From assembly GCA_963978545.1 (NCBI GenBank), contig OZ021723.1:99356002-99420001 (forward strand): a stretch of 64,000 nucleotides of DNA, read 5' to 3'. The position numbers were made by a program, and so were the translations under genes. The stretch is from Linyphia triangularis (lineage: Eukaryota; Arthropoda; Arachnida; Araneae; Linyphiidae). Below the pieces are notes generated by a model that had not been told where the DNA came from, did not search any database, and worked only from the letters and a program-made list of their open reading frames with translations. Below, piece after piece: positions 45,925-57,177 of the stretch (within the stretch, counting starts at the first letter, position 1; every line of letters starts with the position of its first letter).

Positions 45925-46330
45925 CACTGTGGAAAATAGAGATAAGTCAGGGAGCTTTCAGATTCTGGAAAAAATCAGGGAAATGTCACTGAATTTTTTT
46001 AAAATTTCACGAAAATCAGGAAAAAATTCTATTGTTTTGAAGGCACTTTTCCCCCGCTCATCCGTATTTTGGTGTCATGTACCCGAGGCATTGTGTGGTG
46101 GTAATCTTTAGAAGTTTAATGTTACGGGATAATTTAAACTTTTTATTACCACCAAAACCAGTTTTTAAAATATTGGCATATTATCTCTTAAGGCTACATC
46201 TTCTATTTGATCAGGGTGTCTACGCATATGAAAAAGTTAGAGAAATTTGAAAAAAAAGTTTGACGGAAAATCGGGGAATTTTTTAGAAATCTGTCAGGGG
46301 TCTTTTTTTCCTGAATTTTGTGGCCATCTT
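45925..46330 (+). mobile_element. MITE, family E copy 3
   Basis: Begins near CACTGTGGAAAATAGAG and ends TTTTGTGGCCATCTT. Includes CATCCGTATTTTGGTGTC, CAGGGTGTCTACGCATATG and AATCGGGGAATTTTTTAG. Ends are diverged and no duplication is visible. B6 lies 300 bp downstream in the same orientation. Confidence 0.75.
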
Positions 46331-46631
46331 AAATAATATCCAAAACTAGCTATTTAATCAAGTTTCTGACAAATACGTCGTAACTTCATGCTTCCTCATT
46401 TGAAAACTCCTTGTTATGTACGCAAATGTCTCAGTAACCATCTCCAGAACATTCTAACATACGGAAAATGCGTATCTAATTGTGGATCTAAGCTGCTCGG
46501 AGTAAGTGGCCGAGTTTCCTAAAACGATCTGGAAAGTGGAAGAGGCTGAATTCTAATTTCACTCAAGACCACTTATTCTGTTGAAAGAAAAATTCTAATA
46601 ACCGTGGTCTCAATTCTTAGAATGTATTTAA

Positions 46632-47025
46632 CAGTGTTCCCACGGTCATTGAAAGTCATTAAAAGTGCTTAATATTTTTTAACATGTTTTCAAGGCCTTG
46701 AAAGTGCTTGAAAATGCTTAGAGGTCCTTAAAAGTCCTTAATTTTTACAGATGTTGTCCGACTGCAAAATTTATAAAAATACAACTCGAACTTGCTATCC
46801 CCACATGACCGCCACTTATCTGCACCGTATCAACATTTTCCGACGTATTTGTATTGCGCATCCACCAACTTTAATTTTTTTGGTAGAATATACTTTATTA
46901 AAAATTTAAATATAGATATGATGCCTGAAAACGAATTTTCACAGGTCCTTAAAAACATTAATTAGGTCCTTAAAAGTCATTGAAAAGTCATTGATTTTCA
47001 TTCTGTGATTTGAGTGGGAACCCTA
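46632..47025 (+). mobile_element. hAT-like MITE, family B copy 6
   Basis: CAGTGTTCCCACGG (one change) to GTGGGAACCCTA, with exact TTTAA duplication (46627-46631, 47026-47030). Shares CGCATCCACCAACTTTAA with B7 at 49.5 kb, marking a second subfamily. Confidence 0.93.
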
Positions 47026-47030
47026 TTTAA

Positions 47031-47839
47031 TAACGAAGCAAACAGTTTGAATACACTGAGGTACATGTCTGAAAATTGCAACTGATACATCAAATTAGTG
47101 CACAAGTCCCCACCACAGTCAACTCAATCACTTTAGCGCAAAATAGTATTTTTCATCTACAATCAGTAAACCATAATGTATATTGCTCGATTCTTACGAA
47201 AAATTGCGTGTTTTACTACTTTTCAGCACTTGTTCACTTTAGTTTCTAATGCGTTTATTTGCGCCTGTTCCAAAAACTATTCTTTGATGCTTATATTTCT
47301 GCACTCCTGTAAAAAGAAAAACCTTTCCTGCCACGTGTTTCCCAGAGACTCCGCCCTATTCTGTAAGCCATTCCCCCCCCCCCCCCTGATATTCCAATTT
47401 GCATATCAATGGGATAATGTGCGCAAACTCGCTCTACTCGTGTTTATAAACGGCCTTTTCCGAAAGATTAAAAAATAAGATAGAGTAGGGGGTGCTAATT
47501 AAATTCAGAATTTCTGACCATTGCCTTCCCACTCTCCCATATATATAAAAAAACAAAAGCAATTACGCCGTTATCTATCCCGCAGTGGGGCTTGTGGGTA
47601 CCTTATCTGTTGTGCATCGAGGCCACACCTGCGATGTAGTCCGACAGCATGCTCACGTGGCCTCCAACATGAAAAATGTGTCGAATAGTCACGTCCTATA
47701 TATGGCCAGATAAGAGAGAGAGAGCAGGTTGCAGAAACGAATCTCCCTCTTGACATTTTCGTCAGTTTCAATAACTATTTCGTCATGGGATTACCGAGAA
47801 GTTAAAAAAAATTATATAACTCGTAAAAACAAAGTTTTT
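47031..47839. other. unassigned DNA with possible regulatory segment
   Basis: 47560-47770 is less AT-biased and holds CCTTATCTG and CCAGATAAG (GATA-type sites in opposite orientation) and CACACCTGCG (an E-box). It could be an enhancer, inferred only from short motifs. A C run lies near 47370-47386. Confidence 0.4.
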
Positions 47840-48353
47840 AATATAAATCCTTTATATGCATTTGTCAAATTTTAATATTCGTTAACATAGTTCCGTTTCT
47901 AGTGTCAGGGTGTGCTTGGTGTTTGCACCGAATTTTAGATATCAAAAACATCTCTATCAGCAAAATATGCGACAAACTACGTTTCAAAACTTATTCGTTA
48001 AAAATTAATGTTAATTTGTGCACTCGCATCCAAATATCTTTTATTTATTTTGATTAAAACAATTTTATAATTTATTAAAACAGTTTTGGCTACTGGAAAG
48101 AATTTCTTCAATAATCGGTTAAATGCGATTTCAGTGCGATTGATGACGGCAAGTTTGTTTATTAGTGTTCCGTAAAAGCCTTTAAGTGACAGTCCCCGCA
48201 ATTTTTTAGAATGCATTGTCATCGATGTATATAATCTATCTGCCAAGTTTCAGACCGATTGGATGACGGCAGAGGGGTAAATTAGGCCTCCGCAGATTTG
48301 CATGCCGTCGACATACACACACATACAAAATAGAAGTTAATATAAAGGATTTA
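47840..48353 (-). mobile_element. family G copy 4
   Basis: Reverse-orientation copy from ATATAAATCCTTTATATGC to TTAATATAAAGGATTTAAAA. On the minus strand: AATTTACCCCTCTGCCGTC, CTTTCCAGTAGCCAAAAC and the AAACGTAGTTTG segment. The only family G copy on the minus strand. Confidence 0.78.
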
Positions 48354-49024
48354 AAAATATGGAGTCTCAAATTTGGCGAAAGGTTAGATCAGTACATAAT
48401 TCAGAAAATCACTTTATCATTTTACAGCTGTCCCAACATCTAAGGAAATAAGAAAAGTAGTGAAATTGGCGATATTGAGAGAATTAAATATTTTTTTTTT
48501 TCCATTTTTTAGTTTAAAACGATAAAAAAAAAATCAAAAGATCAAAAATCTCTTCTTTCTTTTTTTTTATCAATAACATAATAAAAAAATAAAATTGATT
48601 TTCCTCTGGACTACCAGATCTAGATAACATGTCTAATTTGAGTTTTCTGTCGTATATGACGTAGGATTCAACCAAAGCACATTGCAGAAAATTATCTCAT
48701 GACAAGATGTCATATCAAAGTAACTTGAAATTTTGATCAAATATGATTGAACGAAACTTTAAAAAAACTACAGCAACAAAATCACATACGTTTCTATAAA
48801 ATATACAAACGTTTTTAAATAAGCACTGTGATTTATTTGTTTCCAGGAAGTATTATTTTAGCGAGAACAATTGGCTCTACTAAAATTATCAGTCCAAGTT
48901 TGCAATTCAGTTCAATTTTGATGAAATGTCATTAATGTCGTCATAGAATCAACTTATTATGGTATCGCAACAAACGTGTAGATATAGTAAGAATCGAATG
49001 AAATTCGTTATATGTGTTTTAAAT
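48354..49024. other. unassigned spacer
   Basis: AT-rich; no gene or repeat boundary recognised. Confidence 0.5.
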
Positions 49025-49029
49025 TTATT

Positions 49030-49410
49030 CAGAGTGGAAATCAGGGAAAAGTCAAGAGTTTTCTAGTTCTGAAAAAAATCAGGGAAATACTAGGGAATTT
49101 TTTTAAAATTTCACAAAAATCGTCATTGTTTCCCTGTTTATCCGTATTTCGGCGCCACTTACCCTAAGAATTGTGGTGGTATTCGTTGGGAAATTTCCGG
49201 TTTAGGAATAATTTAAACTTTTCATTACCGCCAAAATTATTTTTGAAAGATTGGCTTATAATCTGTTTAGCATGCATGTTTTATTTGGTCAGGGGGTGTC
49301 TACACTTCTGGAAAACCTGGGGGAAATATGAAAAAATATTTGCTGAAAATCAGGGAATTTTTTAGAAATCTATCAGAGAACTTTTTTTCCTGAATTTTGT
49401 GGCCACCTTT
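49030..49410 (+). mobile_element. MITE, family E copy 4
   Basis: CAGAGTGGAAATCAGGG to GTGGCCACCTTT with a TTATT duplication (49025-49029, 49411-49415). This is the only family E copy with a readable duplication and fixes its length at about 5 bp, the same as family B. Includes TTTATCCGTATTTCGGCGCC and GGGTGTCTACACTTCTGG. Confidence 0.83.
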
Positions 49411-49471
49411 TTATTGACCAAACATTATTATTAGCTGAAATAAATCCTGCAAATGGGAATAACTCCACTAA

Positions 49472-49863
49472 CAGGGTTCCCACGGTCATTGAAAGTCAAT
49501 AAAAGTGCTTAATATTTTTGAACTTGTTTTCAAGTGCTTGAAAATGCTTAGAGGTGCTTAAAAGTCCTTGAAAATGCTTAGAGGTCCTTAAGAGTCTTTG
49601 ATTTTTACAGATGTTGTCCAGCTGCAAAATTTATAAAAATACAACTCGGACTTGCTATCCCCACTTATCTGCACCGTATCAACATTTTCCGACATATTTG
49701 TATTGCGCATCCACCAACTTTAACTTTTTTGGTTGAATATACTTCATTAAAAATTTAAGTATAGATATGATGTCTGAAAACGAATTTTCATAGGTCCTTA
49801 AAAACATTAATTAGGTCCTTAAAAGTCATTGATTTTCATTCTGGGATTTGAGTGGGAACCCTG
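49472..49863 (+). mobile_element. hAT-like MITE, family B copy 7
   Basis: Complete ends; exact ACTAA duplication (49467-49471, 49864-49868). Lacks the CGTGACCGCC segment by a small deletion (GCTATCCCCACTTATCTGC). Only 61 bp separate it from E4. Confidence 0.94.
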
Positions 49864-49868
49864 ACTAA

Positions 49869-52800
49869 TGAAATGTATCCCATGTTGTAGAAATTTCTTA
49901 TAGAGAAAGAAATAATGCATGAACTCTTGTTGAGGGTAAATGTTTAGTGGATCTCGCTTTTGCAATCGTGGTAAAGCGTCTAGTGTCCTCTCTGAAACTT
50001 TCTGGAGTCTATGTATGAGATCTTCCCTCGTATCCCATATCCTTGGAAAGAGCGCGACAAATGGCCCCGTCAAAGGGACAGAACGTTAGCTTCCCTTGGA
50101 GACCAATGAAACTGACTCCCGCGTGTGATGGAAGAACCGCAACGGAATGACGCAAGCTAGGAGAGAAATGTAGAGGCCTTATGGCATGGTAGTGGTGGTG
50201 GTGGTTTATGTTAAGGTCTCAACTTCAGCGTAATAAATTCACTGAAACTGCTTTGAAGCGCAAAAAAAAAAAAAAAAAAACCTCCCCAGTTGTAGTTGAT
50301 GTGCGTACCTTGCCGATATATACTTCATTGTATGCTTTTTTTATTTACAAATATTTTTGTAGGAAACGGTTGCCACTAGATGATCTCTCTTTTGCGTCGA
50401 ATTTAAGTGAGCAGTTGGACGGTTGACTATTTTAATTGAACAATTGAAGTATATAAACGGATAGCAATTTTTTATTGATTTTTTTTTTCCATCGCAGTAT
50501 GAAATGAAAGTCTTTTGCGATGAATGATCCTTCTGCATTTCTTCTACCAATCACGAAAAGATTTTTTTTTTGGGGGGCGGGGGGGTGAACCCTCAGGTTT
50601 ACTAATGAATTATGAGAAAATGCCTAAAGCTTAAATCATCTGAAATAAGCAAAAACGTCCTTTTCAACTTAAGGTTTGCTGTAAGAGGCTTCTAGGTTGG
50701 GTATCAAGATAACAAAGGAGTTACGCAAGGGCCTTAACTTTTTTTTCGTTCGTCTGTCCATACCCTCAGGTTGCGAGTCTCCAATTTTCAAGTATGCCCT
50801 TCGATTATTGGTAGGGACGAACTAATCCAGGCTTCGTTCGTTATGACCATCCCCCCCCCCCCTTCTGCACTAATCACTATGTTGCCCGGCCAAATTGGAA
50901 CATGATTAATCCATGTTCCGATATGTACCTGGGTCCTCATTACAACTGCCCACTCGATGGGTCGGTTGTCAGGGGAGACCCAGGGTGGTTCAATTATCAA
51001 GCGGAGATACGTGTGTGTCCACTCTCAGCACTTAATTACGGTGTCCCTTCCTTCTCTGGTATGTATATCTGTGATTGGAGAACGGCGTCGTTGTTGTTAT
51101 TGGACGTGGTCGCAATAGCCCAGTGGTATGTATTGAAGTGGTTTTGAAGTAAGGACCGCTTGTTTGTGGTTCTGCCCGTCTCTCTCTGTCTCTTCGGACG
51201 CAGGAATTCCTTTCGTAGTGCGTAGTTATTGTGGACAGATGTATCGAGACTACAATGTGATAGCCGTTGTTGTGACACTTGCGCACATTTAAAGGCCGTT
51301 GCCTTATCTAACTTGGGGAGAGTGTTGTTCGTTTGATGGGTTTCTGGGGTGTTTGAAATGTGCCTCGGGTAGTTGAATTCGGATGCTTAGTACTCTATCA
51401 GGCTTTAAAGAAAGAATAAGCTCTTTAAAAAGTTGTTCCCTATTTCATCACGAGGCTCTTAAGTATAATTTTCCTATTGTATTACTTTAAATGGTGAGTT
51501 CTAAGTTTTGATTAGAAATGAACACAGCGTTGTTAAACTGAACTGTGACGTTCTGTACTTCTAAGTAGGAATTGCTGTATGTTATACTTGAATCCAATTA
51601 CCATTCGTCAGACGAAGATAATGCAACAACTTATAGAAATAGAAAATGTCTGCCACATATATCAACCGACAAGATTTAATATCTTACTGAGTCATTTATT
51701 CTACGTAAAAGCTAAAATTGTTAGTAGGAGCTAATCCAGTCAATATTGTGTATTTTTCATGCGTTGCAGTATGACTTAAGGAAATTATTAATTGAAATGT
51801 TCTTAAAGCATACAATGAATACTGTAGATTTAACTTTTAACGTTGTCTCGTCATGTAGCCAGGATGGTTTATTTCTCTCCTCGCGGAAATAAATTCAATC
51901 AGGTAGTTAGCACAAAACATATCCGATCTTTTATTATCGTTATTCCCAAGCAAGATAAAATCCACAAAGAATTTCTCCTAAGAACCCCCCTTATTTATTC
52001 CTCGCATTCAGAGGATGGAACCATCTTCGAAGAGGTGTGAGAAATAAAACGGATCAAAGGAAATTGGAGAAAAGAAGTGATATCATTGTCCCGTTCACCA
52101 GTGGCATTAACACGAGGCATGTTATCGACAGACCAAAAAAAAATGGACAAAACACAAAAATAAAATTCCCTTCTGCGTCCCATTGTGCTGCTTGAAGAGA
52201 CGCAAAAAAAAAAGATGGCGGACGGGTGGAAAAAGTTTAAGAAGTAGGATAAACAAGAGGAGTTGAGTAGTGTTCTTCCTGCTTCGATTGAAAGCGGCGA
52301 CACGTCTCTCTAATTGAGATCCGTTTTTCTTGGAGAACTGGGGATTTTTGTTTTTTTGTTTTTTTCGTGTATTTTTATGTGTGTGTTAGTCTGGAGAATT
52401 AGAAATTATCAGCCGTCTTGTTAAGCCTTCCGTTTTAGTGGTTGATTGCTCGATCCCAAGACCTTTCCTTTTCGCTTTAGAATTCGATTGTTTTTGCTCT
52501 GTTTGTTAGACCCGTTTGTGTTATTACTTTTATACGTTTTTTTTTTTTTATGGGGATGGGGGGGGGGGGTGAAATAACATTCCAAAGAAAGAATGCGATA
52601 TCCGTTCTGGTAGTCACTCCTCGAGACAGAACTTTATTGTCAATCGATTCGTCTTGTATTAATTATCATGGTTAATCTTTTTTTCATCGTTTCATTACAT
52701 AAACTTAATGAGTTTTCTTCTGAGAAGGCTGTGTTATTCAAAATGAAGGGAAAAAAGGCCACGTAAGAGATTATTTAAGTGTATTGTTCTTAGATATCTA

Positions 52801-53280
52801 TTGTATTGTTACATTTTAAGAGAACTTGGATACATTCTTTCAGCATATCGATTTATTGAAGAATTGCAAAAAGGTTTTTATGTTATAATTTATTTTCTTC
52901 TCGGAGCATTGATAGAATTTCTAATTAATACAAATTTGCAGGTTTGTTTCTGATCAATTTCATTGCATATTAATATTAATAAGTATTTCACGAGTATTTA
53001 CGTGAAAGTGTGTCATTATTAATTTAAGTAGTCCATGAAAATAAATGGTTTTTAACAGCAAGTTCTTTTACGTTTATTGCATTTAAGCAATCGAATATTA
53101 TTTTAATCTAAGGCTCCTCATTAGCCGAATTGTGTTTATTGGACCACAATCTTTAAATCAGCATTTGCTTGTCTTAAAGATGTTCCGGCTTCCATTCCCT
53201 AGCTCTATACCAATCAATTCTAACATGCTTGTACCAAACTCGTTGACTCTCAGTTCAATGTGTGTTCAAACGTGATGTGA
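49869..53280. other. unassigned DNA
   Basis: No bounded repeat or exon recognised over 3.4 kb. G/C runs at about 50570-50585, 50850-50862 and 52558-52569. The segments 50800-51300 and 51960-52320 are more balanced in composition, with frames of up to 102 codons on both strands but no motifs. This is the largest repeat-poor stretch and a place to look for regulatory DNA. Confidence 0.45.
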
Positions 53281-53578
53281 CTTTTCAGGGTTCCTACGGT
53301 CATTGAAAGTCATTAATATTTTTGAACTTGTTTTCAAGGCCTTAAAAGTACTTGAAATGCTTAGAGGTCCTTAAAAAGTCCTTAATTTTTTCCCAACGGC
53401 AATAATAATAAAAATTCAACTCTTATTTGGTCGATCCCTCAAGACCGCCACTTATCAGCGCTGCTCCGGAATTGCCTGGTATATTTGTATTTCGCATATA
53501 CGTCAACTTATACGTCGTTTGGTTTTTTTTTAGCAAAAGCATTTTTACGAGCACTATGCCTGGAAAGTGCACATTTAA

Positions 53579-54080
53579 CCCCGTGACATACAAATAAAAT
53601 TGCCTGGTGCCGAAACATAAGATTAGATCGTGATGCGACCCTGACCAGAACATAGTCTCAGCATGGATTTATTGCAAGCAAATGATTAATTTCCTGTCTT
53701 TTATCGTGATTGTCTTCTGTCTTCAAATAAATAAAGAGAATGAATTATGGAGATATTCTCTTTTATAGCGTTTAGTTTGTGCAGTGAATTTTCACTTGTT
53801 ATTCAAGAGATCAATGCTATACTGACTTCCGCTTTCATTGCGCTTCTTTCTGTTTACTTGTTTACCGGTGCCATTTTTTTATTTTATTTTTTTCGTTACT
53901 GTTGAGAGGGAGAAAGCATCTTCCAACAGTCTAAACAAAACAGCATGGATGCTCGCTCGACCGAAGCAGATAATCTAGTACTATCACCGAAGACGGTTTT
54001 TGACGCCTCCGGAGACTTCAGAGTCGACAATGGCACATGAAATAAATGACGTCTCCGAGACGTCATTGCATGTCAAGGGG
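53579..54080. mobile_element. piggyBac-like MITE (TTAA target), nested in B8
   Basis: 502 bp with inverted ends CCCCGTGACAT and ATGTCAAGGGG (one mismatch over 11) between TTAA at 53575-53578 and 54081-54084. TTAA targets with CCC-starting ends are characteristic of piggyBac. The interior has GACGCCTCCGGAGACTTC and GACGTCTCCGAGACGTC short palindromes and no coding capacity. Confidence 0.85.
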
Positions 54081-54146
54081 TTAAAGTGCTTTTTGCCAAA
54101 GTGATATGAAAAATTGATTGAAACATCATCAAAGTTTGTTCATAAG

Positions 54147-54560
54147 CAGGGTTCCCACGGTCATTGAAAGTCATTAAAAGTGCTTAATATTTTTGAACTT
54201 GTTTTCAAAGCCTTGAAAGTGCTTTGAAATGCTTAGAGGTGCTTAAAAGTCCTTGAAAATGCTTAGAGGTCCTTAAAAGTCCTTAATTTTTACAGATGTT
54301 GTCCAACTGCAAAATTCATAAAAATACAACTCGGACTTGTTATTCCCTCGTGACCTCCACTTATCTGCACCTTTTAGGAATTTTCCGACATATTTGTATT
54401 ACGCATCCACCAACTTGTAACTTTTTGGATAGAATATACTTTATTAAAAATTTAAATACAGACATGATGCCTGAAAACAAATTTTCATAGGTCCTTAAAA
54501 ACATTAATTAGGTCCTTAAAAATCATTGATTTTCATTCTGTGATTTGAGTGGGAACACCG
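54147..54560 (+). mobile_element. hAT-like MITE, family B copy 9, nested in B8
   Basis: Short form inserted into its own long relative, with exact ATAAG duplication (54142-54146, 54561-54565). Right end slightly diverged (GTGGGAACACCG). The insertion splits the BED-finger coding region of B8 just before its first Cys. Confidence 0.94.
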
Positions 54561-54688
54561 ATAAGGCAAAATGCAAACTGTGCATAAAAGATTTTGATAT
54601 TAGCGCTAGTTGCGAAACAGCTGTAAAACCACACATTAGAGACTTGCCTGAAAACTTATTTTCGAAGGTCCTTAAAAATATTAAATAG
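54561..54688 (+). pseudogene. BED zinc-finger exon remnant of hAT-like transposase (in B8)
   Basis: Frame reads KAKCKLCIKDFDISASCETA then VKPHIRDLPENLFSKVLKNI to a stop. C-x2-C and the first His of a BED finger are present; the second His has become Pro. It aligns residue by residue with the remnant at 34926-35033 (KDxDIxA, TAVKxH, DL, ENxFSKVLKN). Upstream of inserted B9 the frame continues back to SSKFVH. Non-functional. Confidence 0.72.
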
Positions 54689-54738
54689 GTCCTTAAAAGT
54701 CATTGATTTTCGCTTTGTGATTTCAGAGGGAAGCTTTT

Positions 54739-55873
54739 ATAGCGGTTTCATCCAAATTCGACCTGCGATGCAGAGGTCTCGCCATGGTGATTCACTCCCT
54801 TCTCACCCTTAAAGGAGATGTTCCCTCGCTCTGGGTTACTTAACCCTTAATGGAGTGTCCCATTTGGACTCGCATAAAAACCCCGGCCCAGTCACGAGGG
54901 AGTTGTTCATGCAAATGAAGCGGGGCCCCCGTTTTTATGGCCCCTTTTCGTTCTCTCCCTTTCGTGTAGGACACGGGAGTTACGACATGGGGCGGCCCCT
55001 TATTGTCTGCTGCAAGACGAACGGCCCTCGATGTTGCGCCCCTTCAAACGGCCGCCAGTCACGCACGTCTTCGAAGATATCTCGAAGACGTTGGGAATCC
55101 AATCTTTTTTCTTTTTTTTTTAGAATTCGGGGGGAGGGGGGTTGAGAATTAATTGCGGTGTGTTCGTTTTGGATTTTGGGGGCGTTTCGGGCCGTCGTAA
55201 ATCTTCATGACGGAAGATCATTTATCTTTTCTTTTTTTTCCATCGATGTCATTTCGGATTGTCATTTTCTATCGTGTATGTTCTTCGTAGAAATGAGTGC
55301 TTATTGGATATCTAGGGACCGTTTGGGGAAGAACGGGTTAAGTCTCTTAGAAGGGGTTTTAAGAAAACGCAATTTGAATGTTTAAAAACGTATGGAGGAC
55401 GTTAAAACGTCATCTTTTCTGTGAATTTACCTCTCGGAACTGTATCTGTCTTCCCCCTTGACAACCTATCATTGTTTAATGATAGGGGAGACCGAACGGG
55501 GCAACCCTCCCCCCCCCCCCCTTTCCCGAAATTGTGCGAAATCTTGTTTTAACACTTCCCCTCCTTTTTTTGTGTAACTTTTTATATGTATTTACATTAA
55601 AAGTTATTCAGTTCATAGATGCAACATGAGTTTTCGTCTCTTGATTCTGAAAAAATTACAAATGAAAAAAATGTATACTTTATGCTGTTAATTAAATCTC
55701 TGACCATAACCCCCCCCCCCCCCCAAAAAAAAACAAAAAAAAAACATTAGTTGTAAAGTAGGAACCCATCACTACGCTGGAAACGAAAATGAAGATACAG
55801 TTGCCAAAATGGGTTGAATGTGTAAACTAATTATTAATTTTAAAAGTTTATGAATTGAATTGTGAAGCAGAAT
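54739..55873. other. unassigned DNA with GC-rich island
   Basis: 54770-55110 is clearly GC-richer and includes a perfect octamer-type POU site (TTCATGCAAATGAAG) near 54906 and CGAAGATATCTCGAAGACG. Overlapping frames on one strand lack motifs. C runs at about 55509-55520 and 55711-55724. Possible conserved regulatory island (inference). Confidence 0.4.
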
Positions 55874-55886
55874 CATGAATTATCAA

Positions 55887-56067
55887 ATGCCGACCAAACG
55901 GTATAGTGGTTAGCGTGCTAGCTTCTAGACCGCGAGGTTGCGGGTTCCGAGTCCCGTGTTAGGCATGGGTGTTTGTAAATGTATGTTGGCTTGTCTAATG
56001 ACGAATGTTTCGGCGCATTATAGCCCTCGTGTTGCTGACGGTGCCAGATAATCTGAAAACAACCAAC
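55887..56067 (+). mobile_element. tRNA-derived SINE, copy A4
   Basis: Best-preserved copy: ATGCCGACCAAACGG start, GTATAGTGGTTAGCG box A-like region, GGTTGCGGGTTCCGAGTCCC box B-like region, AACAACCAAC tail. Perfect 13-bp duplication CATGAATTATCAA at 55874-55886 and 56068-56080. Use as the family reference. Confidence 0.95.
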
Positions 56068-56080
56068 CATGAATTATCAA

Positions 56081-57177
56081 TTGGAGTTTTATAGTCTGGT
56101 AGGAGTTTTAATGATGTTTTTAATTAAAGGTTCACCTTTCACTGGTTTCACTTTAAAAAAAAAACACTGTTTCGAATGACTTGTATATACTTGAAGAAGG
56201 AGGAAACGGTATATAACATGAGATAAAAAAAAATTTATTTCGAACTTGGTTTTTTTTTTTTCCCCCTATAATTGCTATGTTGGTCTATAATTGCTTTATG
56301 AAAGTCATGAATTTTCATGCTTTTTGAAAATTGAACTTTTATTATTATCACCCAGAAAGGATTACAATTAAAGTTCAACTTTCAATTAAAAAAAAAAAAA
56401 TCAGTATGACCTAATATTTGACGTTAATAAAAAAAAAAAAAAAAAAAAAACTGCGCTTAATTGTGTACATATGTCAATAAGCTTACAAATCAAACTAAGA
56501 AAAACCTAATCTTCCCTCCTTATTTTTGCTTTAACTTTTGTAGTATTTAAACTTTTTTATATAAGTAATAGTTTCTTCCGAGCACTCTGGAATTCCAATC
56601 GAATGCCTGTTCTCCACAATAAATCTTTCTCTCGACTTAAATTCCTGTAAAAGCTTTTAACTGTTGTTGACAATTTATTCTCCCCTCCACTAAAAATTAA
56701 ATAATCATCTTCTTATCTTCTCTTAATGCTCATGGAAAATGGTCTTAAGATAATTAATGGGTAAGAATGAAGACGAAATGTTATTGGATGCAAAGAATAT
56801 CGAGCAATTTTTTTTCTCCACATGACGAAGGGATTAAGAACAATCGAAAGTTCTTTTCCATTTTAATAAATAAAAGTTTTACTAGATTATATTCTGTTAC
56901 AGATAATTTTTAAAAAGAATCATCTTTTTTTTATCGTCCTTAAATTTACGAAAGCGTAACCAAATAAAATTGTCTTTTCATATTTATTATGAATCGAAAC
57001 ATTGTCATTTAAAAGAAAGTCCTAGTAAGGATAGTTCCCTATACTCGCCGTGTTACAATCTTCTAGCACAGTGCATTTAGAAACTACTTTCTCTAACTAC
57101 CTTGACATTTGGTGAATAGGTACGAAAATGATCACTTAATGAAATGGCATAAATTGAAATCTCGAAAATAGCTTCAA
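56081..57177. other. unassigned spacer
   Basis: AT-rich with A and T homopolymers; nothing else recognised. Confidence 0.5.

Larger units (their letters stand above)
53286..54733 (+). mobile_element. long hAT-like element, family B copy 8, twice interrupted
   Basis: Starts CAGGGTTCCTACGG and ends TTTCAGAGGGAAG (a diverged GTGGGAACCCTG), with exact CTTTT duplication (53281-53285, 54734-54738). A piggyBac-like MITE and short element B9 are inserted. The host part keeps AAGTGCACATT[TTAA]AGTGC and the BED exon at 54561-54688. It is the second long form besides B4. Confidence 0.83.

Noticed and set aside
55887..55965. Possible functional tRNA gene in the SINE head
   Set aside because: Box B has an extra base, no acceptor-stem pairing is evident, and the sequence is part of a dispersed element with target duplications.
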